Below, piece after piece: positions 19,443 to 27,860 of a stretch of DNA of 30,125 bases. Within the stretch, counting starts at the first letter, position 1. Each line of letters begins with the position of its first letter. The DNA is from a virus. The notes beneath the pieces were generated by a model. It made no database searches. It saw only the letters and a list, made by a program, of their open reading frames with translations, and was not told the DNA's origin. Location of the stretch: the IMG/VR virus record IMGVR_UViG_3300024518_003049, positions 1 through 30,125 of that record; one strand, 5' to 3'. The position numbers and the translations under genes are program-made.

Positions 19443-21412
19443 TGGCTATTATCCTAAAGTCAGATGATTCCAGAGTTGAGCTTGCACAGTTTGTCCTCAA
19501 TAGCTGGACGGAGATGAGAACCGAGCGCCGTGTGCTTGAGGAAAAATGGAAACGGTGCATGATGGCCGTGCTTGGCGAACACGACGCTAAGTGGGTCAAG
19601 TGGGCAAAACAAGCGAATAGGTCCAGGCGATTTGTTGAGTTGTCCGGTGATGCCGTGGACACCATCGCCCCCCAGGTTTACGATGCTGCATTTGGGCCGC
19701 TTGAGTGGATGAAGATGCAGCCCCTACGCACGGGCTACAAGCCAGACGACGACAAGCAGGCCGAGGCCATGAAGTACCTGCTGAAGTTCCAGATGGGACG
19801 TACAGCGTATGCCCAGACGGCCAAGATAGCCATCAAACAACTGATCACCTTGGGGAACTGCCCTTGGGGCATGGACTGGTACACCAGGAAGGCCGTCAAT
19901 AACGAGTCCAACAATGAAGAGATGGCGCGGTGGCTTGAAGAGTCGGCGGCTTGGCACCAAGAGTTTGACCAGATAAAAGAGGAACACGAAAAGGTTTCAC
20001 AGGCCATCAGGCTCAGTGGTGGCGAACCGCCGCCGATGCCTGAATTTGAAGAACCGCCGATGCCGCCCAGGAACATGGACATTGTTTACGAGGGCCCAAG
20101 GCTCTGGATTGCCAGCATATTCAACTACGTCCAGGAGCAGCATCCGAACGACGGATCCAAGGCTCTCCGCATTCTCCGGTCATGGAGGACGAAAGAGTAC
20201 CTGAAAGAGGCAGCAAAACCAAAGACCGACGGATACAGGCTGTACTCTAATCTTGAGAACATTGGCGACATCAGTTCAGAGGCGACAACCGGCGATAATG
20301 AGGCAGAGGCTTTGATCAAGATGGCCCTGGGTATGCAAATGCCATTCGGGAAAAGCAAGGTCGAGATCAAACAGATGCACGGCGATTTTGAAATACTCAA
20401 GGGTGGAGAAAAGGGAGTCTATAAGGACTACATCGTCACGGTGGCGAATAAAACCCTGATTGGCTGTGAACCGTCGAAGCTCTACTCTGGCGCAATGATG
20501 GTCCGGAACGCCAAACTGGGCCTCATTGAGGGGGCCGTCTACGGGCGCGGGCCTATCGAAAAGGGCCTGAACGAGCAGGACTCCACCAACGCGCTCCACA
20601 ATCAGGTGATTGATGCGGCGAATACAGTCATCGCCCCAGAGAATGAGGTCGTCGAAGAGGGCCTTGTTCATGGCGTCAAGAAACCATCCGGTCCTGGCGT
20701 TGACCACCGCGTCTATGAAAAAGGGACGATCACGCCGATTGCAAAGAATTTCCAAGGGCTCCCAATGGGCGCACAGGTTGTTGATTCCTCTATCGCGCGG
20801 CATGAGCGGTTTGTCGGGGCTATCAATACCTCCACTGGAAGTTCAGAAACGGCAACCAGAACCTCTCGCAACAGCAGCGTGATCGCCACCAAACTTGGTT
20901 CTCACGTTATGGACTTCGAAGAGGACTTCGTGACCCCAAGCCTGGACATGATGCTTGAGATGAACGCCCAATACATCGACGAGGAGCAGATCGTAAACAT
21001 CACCCAGGACGATACGGTGGTTGGCTCGATCAAGGTTCCGGCGTCTTGGATAAGGCGCGGTTGGACGGCCAAGGCCGGCGGGTCGAAGTACCTGGCCGAG
21101 CAGCAGGAGCGCATTCAAAATCTGATGATGGCCGCACAGATCACCGAGCAACAGGAGGCCACCGGTCAGGTGTCCCCTATCCGTAAGGTGAAGCTGTACC
21201 GACTTCTCTTCAAAGAGGTTCTTGGCGAGGCAGACGATCTTGTAATGAGCGAGGAAGCATTCCAGGCCGAAAAACTGGCAAAGATGAAATATGACGAGCA
21301 GCAGCAGGTAAAACAGGTTCGAATGGAAGCGGCAGCAAAAGGAGGGCAAAGTGGCAACCAGCAAGCAGGAGCGAATAACACTAACGGCGGCGAAAAATCA
21401 GGGTCATCTTGA
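19442..21412 (+). CDS. Portal protein
   Basis: This 656-aa protein directly after the terminase has the composition and size of podovirus portal (head-tail connector) proteins. It has a helical N-terminus (FVLNSWTEMRTERRVLEEKW), RSRRFVELSGDAVDTIAPQV, a long central part, and a C-terminal Q/E/K-rich helix (EEAFQAEKLAKMKYDEQQQV) ending in a low-complexity tail. The portal forms the dodecameric entry through which DNA is packaged. Its 3' end carries the start of the next gene in another frame. The call relies on gene order and general resemblance. Confidence 0.85.
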   Translation: MAIILKSDDSRVELAQFVLNSWTEMRTERRVLEEKWKRCMMAVLGEHDAKWVKWAKQANRSRRFVELSGDAVDTIAPQVYDAAFGPLEWMKMQPLRTGYKPDDDKQAEAMKYLLKFQMGRTAYAQTAKIAIKQLITLGNCPWGMDWYTRKAVNNESNNEEMARWLEESAAWHQEFDQIKEEHEKVSQAIRLSGGEPPPMPEFEEPPMPPRNMDIVYEGPRLWIASIFNYVQEQHPNDGSKALRILRSWRTKEYLKEAAKPKTDGYRLYSNLENIGDISSEATTGDNEAEALIKMALGMQMPFGKSKVEIKQMHGDFEILKGGEKGVYKDYIVTVANKTLIGCEPSKLYSGAMMVRNAKLGLIEGAVYGRGPIEKGLNEQDSTNALHNQVIDAANTVIAPENEVVEEGLVHGVKKPSGPGVDHRVYEKGTITPIAKNFQGLPMGAQVVDSSIARHERFVGAINTSTGSSETATRTSRNSSVIATKLGSHVMDFEEDFVTPSLDMMLEMNAQYIDEEQIVNITQDDTVVGSIKVPASWIRRGWTAKAGGSKYLAEQQERIQNLMMAAQITEQQEATGQVSPIRKVKLYRLLFKEVLGEADDLVMSEEAFQAEKLAKMKYDEQQQVKQVRMEAAAKGGQSGNQQAGANNTNGGEKSGSS

Positions 21413-21599
21413 TCCTATTTTAGACTATCTGGCACGGAAGATCGCAGAGCGGTCAAAGCCTATGCCAGTAGAAGGACCGGAGTGGCCGCTCAAAAGAGCG
21501 GAAGCTGACGGTGGATTGAAGGATCTGAGAAACACACTGACTTGGATTCTGGACAGGACTAACTTCACGCCCGACGGGGCGGAAAACACGGAGGAATAA
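21351..21599 (+). CDS. Small protein overlapping the portal gene end (82 aa)
   Basis: A GTG start preceded by a very strong AAAAGGAGGG opens this frame inside the last 62 bases of the portal gene. The 82-aa product is helical and basic to mixed (HLDPILDYLARKIAERSK, then LKDLRNTLTWILDRT). Its last codons (FTPDGAENTEE) are encoded by the hairpin-plus-ribosome-site leader of the scaffold gene. I recognise no family. The context suggests a head-assembly accessory protein. Confidence 0.65.
   Translation: MATSKQERITLTAAKNQGHLDPILDYLARKIAERSKPMPVEGPEWPLKRAEADGGLKDLRNTLTWILDRTNFTPDGAENTEE
21568..21595 (+). repeat. Leader element copy 1: hairpin plus Shine-Dalgarno before the scaffold gene
   Basis: CGCCCGACGGGGCG forms a small hairpin, followed by an A-rich stretch and ACGGAGGA, the ribosome-binding site of the scaffold gene. 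A copy with 26 of 28 identical bases precedes the gene at 24083. This copy is also translated as the end of the 82-aa gene. Confidence 0.7.
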
Positions 21600-21600
21600 C

Positions 21601-22482
21601 ATGGGACCGTTCGACGAATTTGCACAAGCAGCGAAAGACATGGAAGAACTTGGGGACAACCCACCTGAGATCACTCAAGAGAGCGAACCACAAGAACAGG
21701 CGCCCGTTGCCCCTGGGGACACCCAGGTCGTTGACGAGAACCTTTCTGGTGGACTTGGCGAAAGAACTGTCGAGGTCGAGGACGCACCGTTGAGCGTGGA
21801 GGACATTCTTGGGATTAGCACACCAAGCACACCTCCCGACGGAACAGTGCAAGCAGAAGAGGAAAAACCTGCTGAGTCCAAGGAGCCCAAGACAGGAACC
21901 GACGCCCGCTTAAGCGAGATGTCCGAACAACTGAGGCACTACCGGGAGCAGAACGAAAAGCTCACCAATAAGTTGCTTACAGAGCCAGGGCATTCAGGTG
22001 AACCAAGCGACGAGCAGCCCGTCGAACTTGATCAGGACGTTGTGGATTACATGGCTCCGTACATCGAGGCCGGGATTGGGAAGCGAATGAGCGTGATTGA
22101 AGATAGCATCGCTCCCATGGCCAAGACAGCGGAGAACCAGGCAATCGCAGACCAGATCGCACTCGATGTTGAAGGCTTTACAGTAGAGGATCTGCCAAAA
22201 TTGGTGGATGCCTTTGAGGCCGTTCCGCAAGACCAAAGAGCCCGTTACGAGGGAAGCATTGCCGGCGCTGCCCTCCTGGCCAAGAAATTGGCAGACGGCG
22301 GAATGTTCGGCAAAAAAAGGAAGACAGGATCGTCAAACCCTCTGGCCCAACGACATCAAACCGAAGGAGGGTCTGGCGTGTCCAGGCAGCAATCCGACGA
22401 TATGTCCGAGGACGAGAAGGTTAGGCGAATCAATGAAATACCCGGCGATACCGTTTTGGATATGCTTGAACGCATGAGGTAG
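21601..22482 (+). CDS. Scaffolding protein
   Basis: The 293-aa product is very acidic in its first 120 residues (E, D, P, S and Q rich). It has a helical middle (LSEMSEQLRHYREQNEKL) and a mixed C-terminus ending PGDTVLDMLERMR, and lies directly before the major capsid gene. This acidic, poorly structured and helical make-up is typical of scaffolding proteins that guide prohead assembly and then leave. ACGGAGGA precedes the ATG. The call rests on composition and position. Confidence 0.75.
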   Translation: MGPFDEFAQAAKDMEELGDNPPEITQESEPQEQAPVAPGDTQVVDENLSGGLGERTVEVEDAPLSVEDILGISTPSTPPDGTVQAEEEKPAESKEPKTGTDARLSEMSEQLRHYREQNEKLTNKLLTEPGHSGEPSDEQPVELDQDVVDYMAPYIEAGIGKRMSVIEDSIAPMAKTAENQAIADQIALDVEGFTVEDLPKLVDAFEAVPQDQRARYEGSIAGAALLAKKLADGGMFGKKRKTGSSNPLAQRHQTEGGSGVSRQQSDDMSEDEKVRRINEIPGDTVLDMLERMR

Positions 22483-22510
22483 CGTCAAGACACCGATGGA
22501 GGTGTAGAAA

Positions 22511-23608
22511 ATGGCTACTACTACATTAGCAGGACTCCGGTTGAGTTCTGAGGTCGATGCAGCAATCTCTGGTGGAACAGAGATGCCCAAGGCCACCCGA
22601 GCGTGGTACAACAAGGTCTTTTTGAGCGTGGCCCGTGGCCTGCTTATTCATGACCAGTTTGGAATGCCAACCACCCTGCCGAAGAACACAGGTGAACAGG
22701 TCATCTGGCGGCGTTGGTTGGATCTTGCAACCGCCACCGTCCCCCTGGGCGAAGGCGTCAACCCGACCGGAAGCACCTTGGCGTATGAAAACGTCCTGGC
22801 CACCGTCAAGTGGTATGGTGACTGGGTTGGAATCACCGATGTTGTGGACTTCCACCATGTGGACAACGTGCTGTCGATTGCAACTGAAAAGTTGGCTCGT
22901 CAGGCCGCTGAAACCATGGACGAAATCACCCGCGACATCATCAATGCCGGAACGTCCTTCCTGCGCGTTGTGACTGACGGATCAAACCCGACAAACGGTG
23001 TTGGCCTGCGGACTACCGTGAACGGCGTTTGCACCAAGGCGGCCCTTGATACGGCCATCACAACCCTTGAGTCGGAGAATGCGGAGAAGTTCCGCCCGAT
23101 GCAGGGTGCTTCGAAGAAGGTTGCAACGCAGCCTCTTGCACCGACCTATGTTGGGTTGATTCACCCTCACGTTGCTAACGGCTTCGTGAAGGCATTGGCT
23201 GGCTTTGCGACGGACGACTGGATTCCTTTCCAGAAATACGCCAGCGGCGGGATCGCCTACGAGGGCGAGATCGGGACTTACCGGAACGTCAGGATGATCC
23301 AAAGCACCAAGGCCAAATACTGGCCTAACACTGGCGGCGGAACAGACCTGAGTACCACCCCCACGGTTGCCGGCGTGTATCGCTCCACCTCTGGATCACT
23401 TGCCGATGTTTATTCGGTGCTGATCCTGGCCAAGGAAGCCTTTGGCGTCGTGAAACTCGCGGGTGCTTACAACACCTACTACAACAAGGCCGGCGGAAAC
23501 TCCGATCCCTTGCACCGTTTGGCGACTGCTGCCTGGAAAGCCGTCAAAACTGCCGCCATTTTGGATGACTCCAAGATGATCCGGATCGAATGCGCCGCCA
23601 CCTGGTAG
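22511..23608 (+). CDS. Major capsid protein, N4-gp56 family
   Basis: The 365-aa protein shows the N4-gp56 capsid pattern: AWYNKVFLSVARGLLIHDQF, then PKNTGEQVIWRRWLDLATAT, PLGEGVNPTGSTLAYENV, VKWYGDWVGITDVVDFHHVD and AAETMDEITRDIINAGT. This is the HK97-fold major head protein of N4-like and many other podoviruses. GATGGAGGTG precedes the ATG. Its length is normal for the family. It is followed by a decoration-type protein and a hairpin terminator. Confidence 0.95.
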   Translation: MATTTLAGLRLSSEVDAAISGGTEMPKATRAWYNKVFLSVARGLLIHDQFGMPTTLPKNTGEQVIWRRWLDLATATVPLGEGVNPTGSTLAYENVLATVKWYGDWVGITDVVDFHHVDNVLSIATEKLARQAAETMDEITRDIINAGTSFLRVVTDGSNPTNGVGLRTTVNGVCTKAALDTAITTLESENAEKFRPMQGASKKVATQPLAPTYVGLIHPHVANGFVKALAGFATDDWIPFQKYASGGIAYEGEIGTYRNVRMIQSTKAKYWPNTGGGTDLSTTPTVAGVYRSTSGSLADVYSVLILAKEAFGVVKLAGAYNTYYNKAGGNSDPLHRLATAAWKAVKTAAILDDSKMIRIECAATW

Positions 23609-23636
23609 GCGATAACTGAAAGAAAGAGGTGAAATC

Positions 23637-24005
23637 ATGGCTGCTGGAGATGTGACATATACGAACCCCGCCGCTAACTTGGCGATTGGTTCTTTCGCAA
23701 GCGGGTCTTTGACCTGTGACGCCGACACGGCGATCAATGTCCTGTGTGGGTTCCAGCCCGCACGGATCAAGCTGTTCTACAAGGACAGTGGAGCCACCAC
23801 TGTTGACAAAGTGATTGACTGGTTTGCCGGCATTACTGCGGCGAATTACTTCAACACGCTGATGTCAACTGGTGTCATCACGCTTGTTACAAGCGGTGGT
23901 CCGATTGTGTTTGCCGGTGATGATGATGAAACCGAGGGTTTCACCATTCCTGCCGCACTCATGGACAACGACGCTGACACAATCTACTGGATCGCATATC
24001 GGTAG
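23637..24005 (+). CDS. Head decoration or stabilisation-like protein (122 aa)
   Basis: The 122-aa beta-rich product starts MAAGDVTYTNPAANLAIGSF, has FQPARIKLFYKDSGATTV, then TLVTSGGPIVF and ends GFTIPAALMDNDADTIYWIA followed by YR. The FTIPA-x-DADTIYW ending is common in small phage proteins encoded next to the major capsid gene, probably capsid decoration proteins. AAAGAGGTG precedes the start. Confidence 0.6.
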   Translation: MAAGDVTYTNPAANLAIGSFASGSLTCDADTAINVLCGFQPARIKLFYKDSGATTVDKVIDWFAGITAANYFNTLMSTGVITLVTSGGPIVFAGDDDETEGFTIPAALMDNDADTIYWIAYR

Positions 24006-24013
24006 ACCAATAA

Positions 24014-24031
24014 GGGGGGCTTCGGCCCCCC
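24014..24031 (+). terminator. UUCG-loop hairpin after the capsid genes
   Basis: GGGGGGC (24014-24020), loop TTCG, and GCCCCCC (24025-24031) form a very stable hairpin nine bases after the decoration gene stop. There is no following T-run, so it may be a partial terminator, or may stabilise the 3' end of the abundant capsid mRNA. Confidence 0.6.
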
Positions 24032-24047
24032 TGCCATAAATTAACTG

Positions 24048-24075
24048 CGCCCGACGGGGCGAGAAACACGGAGGA
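24048..24075 (+). repeat. Leader element copy 2: hairpin plus Shine-Dalgarno
   Basis: This copy of the scaffold-gene leader (see 21568-21595) differs at two bases: CGCCCGACGGGGCG followed by AGAAACACGGAGGA. Here it is non-coding and lies between the capsid-module hairpin and the next gene. It supplies that gene's ribosome-binding site. Confidence 0.7.
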
Positions 24076-24082
24076 GCCAGGA

Positions 24083-24547
24083 ATGTCAAATACGAAACTA
24101 AGCCCGGAGCAGGCCGCGCTGAAAAAGATGGGGAAGGGCCCAAAGGAACCAGTGGACCAGGAGGAGGAAGTGGTGGAGGAGATCAATATCCAGGCGGGCT
24201 TCGCGCTTCCGGATGACTTCGAAAACCCACCATGCGGAGAGATGGGGCACTATTGCATCAACTCACGGGGCGTCTACGACCCAGAGTGGATTCAGCTTGT
24301 GATTCAGAGCGCATACGAGGGGCAGGCGAACCCGCAGAAATTTCCCCTGGGTGGCGTGACGTACATCGTGCCGCTCGACGAGTGGCTGGACGCCCCGCCG
24401 TGCGTGAAAGTATCCTTGGATGATGCGGTTGAGACTCACCACGTCAAGGCCCCGCCAAACGCAGGCGACATCATGCTCGGCAAGAAGACCAAGCACAAAA
24501 AGATCACCAGGAAACGCTTCGTCTATCAGACGATGCCAAGTTCTTAA
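24083..24547 (+). CDS. Head-module hypothetical protein (154 aa)
   Basis: The N-terminal third is acidic and charged (EPVDQEEEVVEEINIQAGF). The middle is mixed, with PPCGEMGHYCIN, and the C-terminus is basic (LGKKTKHKKITRKRFVYQTM). I recognise no family. It has the duplicated hairpin and GGAGGA leader shared with the scaffold gene, so its translation may be controlled like that of the scaffold. It lies between the capsid and tailspike genes. Confidence 0.65.
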   Translation: MSNTKLSPEQAALKKMGKGPKEPVDQEEEVVEEINIQAGFALPDDFENPPCGEMGHYCINSRGVYDPEWIQLVIQSAYEGQANPQKFPLGGVTYIVPLDEWLDAPPCVKVSLDDAVETHHVKAPPNAGDIMLGKKTKHKKITRKRFVYQTMPSS

Positions 24548-24558
24548 GGAGCGATGAA

Positions 24559-27087
24559 ATGAAGAAGAATCTGCTGTTTGTGTTCTTGGTGATTGCGCTG
24601 TTTGCGTCATCGGCTTTTGGTGCGACCACATACCGCTACGGTGATTCTGTGTCCACCATTCGTGGTGACGTTATTGGTGGCGCAACCATCACGGTTTACA
24701 CGGCCAACACCACAACGAAACCAACGCTGTATCGCTACAACACGGACTCAATCGAGTTGACCAATCCTACCTACACGGACACCTATGGCAGGTTCTTCTT
24801 CTACGTTGCTCCGGGGCTTTACGACGTTGTTGTATCCGGTACCGGGCTGACTTCTTACACCATCGAGGATATTAGGGTCTGGTCTGACTCTCCCTCAAGC
24901 GGCAAATACAATGTAATAGATTACGGGGCTATACCTGACGACGGATTAGATGATTCAGTTGGCATACAGGCGGCAATTGATGCTTGTGAGGGCGCTTTTG
25001 GTGGAACTGTTTATTTCCCAACCGGCACCTACCTTTATGACAATGTAACGGTAGATGGTGACAATGTTAGTATCGAGTGTTCTGGTGCGGTTTTTATGTA
25101 CCCATCTGTTGCGGGAACCTCTGGAACGCCAGCCTACATGCTGCACATAACCGGCGACAATTTCAAGATTACAGGCGCTCAATTCATTATGACTGCTCAG
25201 TCTGGTACTTATGACTATGCGGTGTATGCCAATGGGTCGAGCGGTGTGAAAATCCTTGACTGTTACTGCACTGGTGGCGGATACGCTTTTGCCACCAGGG
25301 CGTCAAGCCAAGTGGTGATGGATAATTGTGAGGCCACCGGGTTCAGGGAATATGGTTTCTTGTGTTGGGGCGATTCTGAAGATATTTCAATAACAAATTG
25401 TAGCGCACACGACACAATTGGATCGGTTACTGCCAACGGCATAAAGATCGCAGGAACAACCACCGGAACCGCAACACAAATCGACGGGGTGGTTATATCA
25501 GACAACCGTACCTGGAATTGCATACACGGCATTGATGTCGCCATTAACAGCGGAAGCAACTACACAATATCGGATAATGTAATTTGGGATTGTACTGGAT
25601 ATGCTCTTGTGTTCAAATTCAACACGTTCACATATCTTGGAGGCGAATCAGGCATAAGTGGTGCTGTAATATCTGGCAACTCTATTTTCTCGGAAGCTCT
25701 CGGGATGGACATTCAGAGAGAAGGCGGACAGCCGACAATGTCAGGCGTCACTGTAACGGGAAACACAATTCTATGGAGCAGCGTTAGGTCAAGCGGATCA
25801 CATCAGGGATTGCGTGTGTACGGTGTGGATGATTCGCTGTTTTCTGGTAACTTAATTTCCGGCTGGAGGCGAGGGGTCCTTCTGGCTGATTCAAACCGAA
25901 ACATTGTTTCAGATAATACAGTAATAGAGTGCTACAAGCCAATAGAAGTATCTACACAAATCGACTCACTATCGTGTTCTGGGAATATCATTAAGGGAAA
26001 CACAGTAAAGGCCGCCACTTCCGATGATTTTTCACAGGACTCTAGCGCGATAAACATTGTTGATGCCGCCGCAGATGGCGGACCAATTGGAACAGTGCTT
26101 ATGAGAAATGTGCTTTCTGTAGAGGGAAGCGACCCGCTTGTATCAGACGCCGGATCTGGAACAATTGAAATGGTGCATCGTGGGACATCTGGGATTTATG
26201 AGGGGTCCGGATCACCAGAGGGGGCGGTGTCGGCTACTAATGGATCTGCATATCACAGGTCGGATGGTGGCTCTGGTTCTTCTTTTTATATCAAGGAGTC
26301 AAGCGCCGAGCCGGACAGCGGTTGGTCCGCCGTAAAAACTTCCTCCGAGGTCCACACATCGCCCTGGACAATGCCGTCTGCTGGTGCCGGCTCTGTGGCT
26401 CTTGGCGTAGGCACATATTATGTTGCCGGGTTTTATGAGTTTGGGGCAACCCCGGCCAATTTCAGCGGGGCTCCTGTAAACTTTGGGAACGTAAACGAAT
26501 CCAAGGCAGCACACTTTATGATGGTTGCCGCTGACGCTGCCAGCGACACCACAACAGAGATCACAATTATTGGAACAACAATAAACGATTCCGGCGTAAG
26601 ACAGGCCCCCGACACATCTGTTGTTAGGCTCAATAACGCAGCCATTGACACCTATTACGAAACACCTGAAAAATGGCTCGGCCAGGTTTCCGTAGAAAAG
26701 ACGGCGGGCACCGACCGCCTTGTTAATTATGGCTGGTGTAAATATTGGGACAACTCAAACCAGGACTTTATTATTCACGGAGGAGAGGCAAATTGGTTTG
26801 CCGAGGCATCTGGTGCCTTCGATGCTCAATTGATACACCACAAGTCAACCGGATGGTCATATAACGCAGTTGGTGAGCCATCTTATCCAACACCAGTGTT
26901 TTCTTTGGACACGATCCACGTCACAGAGGTGAACACCGTGGCAGGGGATTACGGCGCGGTGAAAATAGTTGGTGGTGACATTCCCGTTGATGGAAGTGGA
27001 AGCGAAGGGGTTATTGGCGTTGTGATATTTAATGTCGCAAACCAAATAAATTACGGACAGATGATTCTCATGTATTCCTCTGACTGA
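24559..27087 (+). CDS. Tailspike or tail fibre with pectate-lyase beta-helix and signal peptide (842 aa)
   Basis: The N-terminus MKKNLLFVFLVIALFASSAF is a Sec signal peptide cleaved near AFG-A. Residues about 25-110 form a small beta domain (RYGDSVSTIRGDVIGGATIT, then YGRFFFYVAPGLYDVVV), probably for virion attachment. From about 115 the pectate-lyase-3 signature appears (NVIDYGAIPDDGLDDS, IQAAIDACEG, GGTVYFPTGTY), opening a right-handed beta-helix of repeated GNxI/DNxxW turns to about 480. The last third is beta-rich with SPEGAVSATNGSAYHRSDG. AAGGAG precedes the ATG. It would bind or cut a host surface polysaccharide. A cleavable leader on a tailspike is unusual. Confidence 0.8.
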   Translation: MKKNLLFVFLVIALFASSAFGATTYRYGDSVSTIRGDVIGGATITVYTANTTTKPTLYRYNTDSIELTNPTYTDTYGRFFFYVAPGLYDVVVSGTGLTSYTIEDIRVWSDSPSSGKYNVIDYGAIPDDGLDDSVGIQAAIDACEGAFGGTVYFPTGTYLYDNVTVDGDNVSIECSGAVFMYPSVAGTSGTPAYMLHITGDNFKITGAQFIMTAQSGTYDYAVYANGSSGVKILDCYCTGGGYAFATRASSQVVMDNCEATGFREYGFLCWGDSEDISITNCSAHDTIGSVTANGIKIAGTTTGTATQIDGVVISDNRTWNCIHGIDVAINSGSNYTISDNVIWDCTGYALVFKFNTFTYLGGESGISGAVISGNSIFSEALGMDIQREGGQPTMSGVTVTGNTILWSSVRSSGSHQGLRVYGVDDSLFSGNLISGWRRGVLLADSNRNIVSDNTVIECYKPIEVSTQIDSLSCSGNIIKGNTVKAATSDDFSQDSSAINIVDAAADGGPIGTVLMRNVLSVEGSDPLVSDAGSGTIEMVHRGTSGIYEGSGSPEGAVSATNGSAYHRSDGGSGSSFYIKESSAEPDSGWSAVKTSSEVHTSPWTMPSAGAGSVALGVGTYYVAGFYEFGATPANFSGAPVNFGNVNESKAAHFMMVAADAASDTTTEITIIGTTINDSGVRQAPDTSVVRLNNAAIDTYYETPEKWLGQVSVEKTAGTDRLVNYGWCKYWDNSNQDFIIHGGEANWFAEASGAFDAQLIHHKSTGWSYNAVGEPSYPTPVFSLDTIHVTEVNTVAGDYGAVKIVGGDIPVDGSGSEGVIGVVIFNVANQINYGQMILMYSSD

Positions 27088-27101
27088 GAAAAGGAAAGAA
27101 C

Positions 27102-27854
27102 ATGGTTACAATAGTTGGAGCAGGGGTTGAGCGTACATTTCTTCAGTCTGTCAATAAGGCGCTCAACAAGATTGGCGAAAGCAATGTAGCGTCACTCGTC
27201 AACCCGACGAAGCGCATACGGCAGGCCATGGACGCCGTTGAGGAGGCGCGGGACCATGTGTACTACGAAACTATGTGGGAGTTTCGCAGAAAGTACCACC
27301 GGATAGAATTAGCCAAAGGTCAAATGTGGTACGAGAATGCCGCCGATTATCAAAAGATGGCCACCGGGGTTTCAATGAATCGCAGCAATGAGCCATCTCT
27401 TGAAAAGTACAGCTACGAAAAACTTCTGGAAACATGGCCCGACTTGCGGGCGTTTCCTCCTGGCTCTGGTGTTGTTGATCTTAATACCATCACGCAGCTT
27501 GCGCAGCAGAGTCTTACTTTCGGAAAGCCCGTTGTCTATTGCGTGGTCGATGGATACGTTGGCCTGATGCCAATACCAGACGAAGAGTTTGTGACAACCG
27601 AGGGCCAGCTTTACATGAGCTACTGGTCACACGCCCCGTTGCTTCAGTCTGACAATGACCCACTTGGTCTGCCGCAAAACCTGTGGCTTGCTGCTGACGG
27701 AATCGGAGCAGGCGGGTTGCAAAAGATCCTTGAATACCCAGACTGGGCTGCTGATCACGGCAAGGGCCTGCGGTCACTCAAGCGCGAGACATCGGGCGGA
27801 AGAGTCGGTCCAGAGGATTTGATAACTGGCGAAAATTACAATTACAACGAGTAG
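27102..27854 (+). CDS. Tail adaptor protein, T7 gp11-like
   Basis: The 250-aa product begins in the pattern of tail tubular protein A/adaptors: SVNKALNKIGESNVASL, then AMDAVEEARDHVYYETMWEF. In T7-like phages this protein links the portal to the nozzle. It lies directly before the nozzle-like gene, as in T7 (11, 12). AAAGGAAAG precedes the ATG. The family call is by motif and order. Confidence 0.65.
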   Translation: MVTIVGAGVERTFLQSVNKALNKIGESNVASLVNPTKRIRQAMDAVEEARDHVYYETMWEFRRKYHRIELAKGQMWYENAADYQKMATGVSMNRSNEPSLEKYSYEKLLETWPDLRAFPPGSGVVDLNTITQLAQQSLTFGKPVVYCVVDGYVGLMPIPDEEFVTTEGQLYMSYWSHAPLLQSDNDPLGLPQNLWLAADGIGAGGLQKILEYPDWAADHGKGLRSLKRETSGGRVGPEDLITGENYNYNE

Positions 27855-27860
27855 GTTGAT

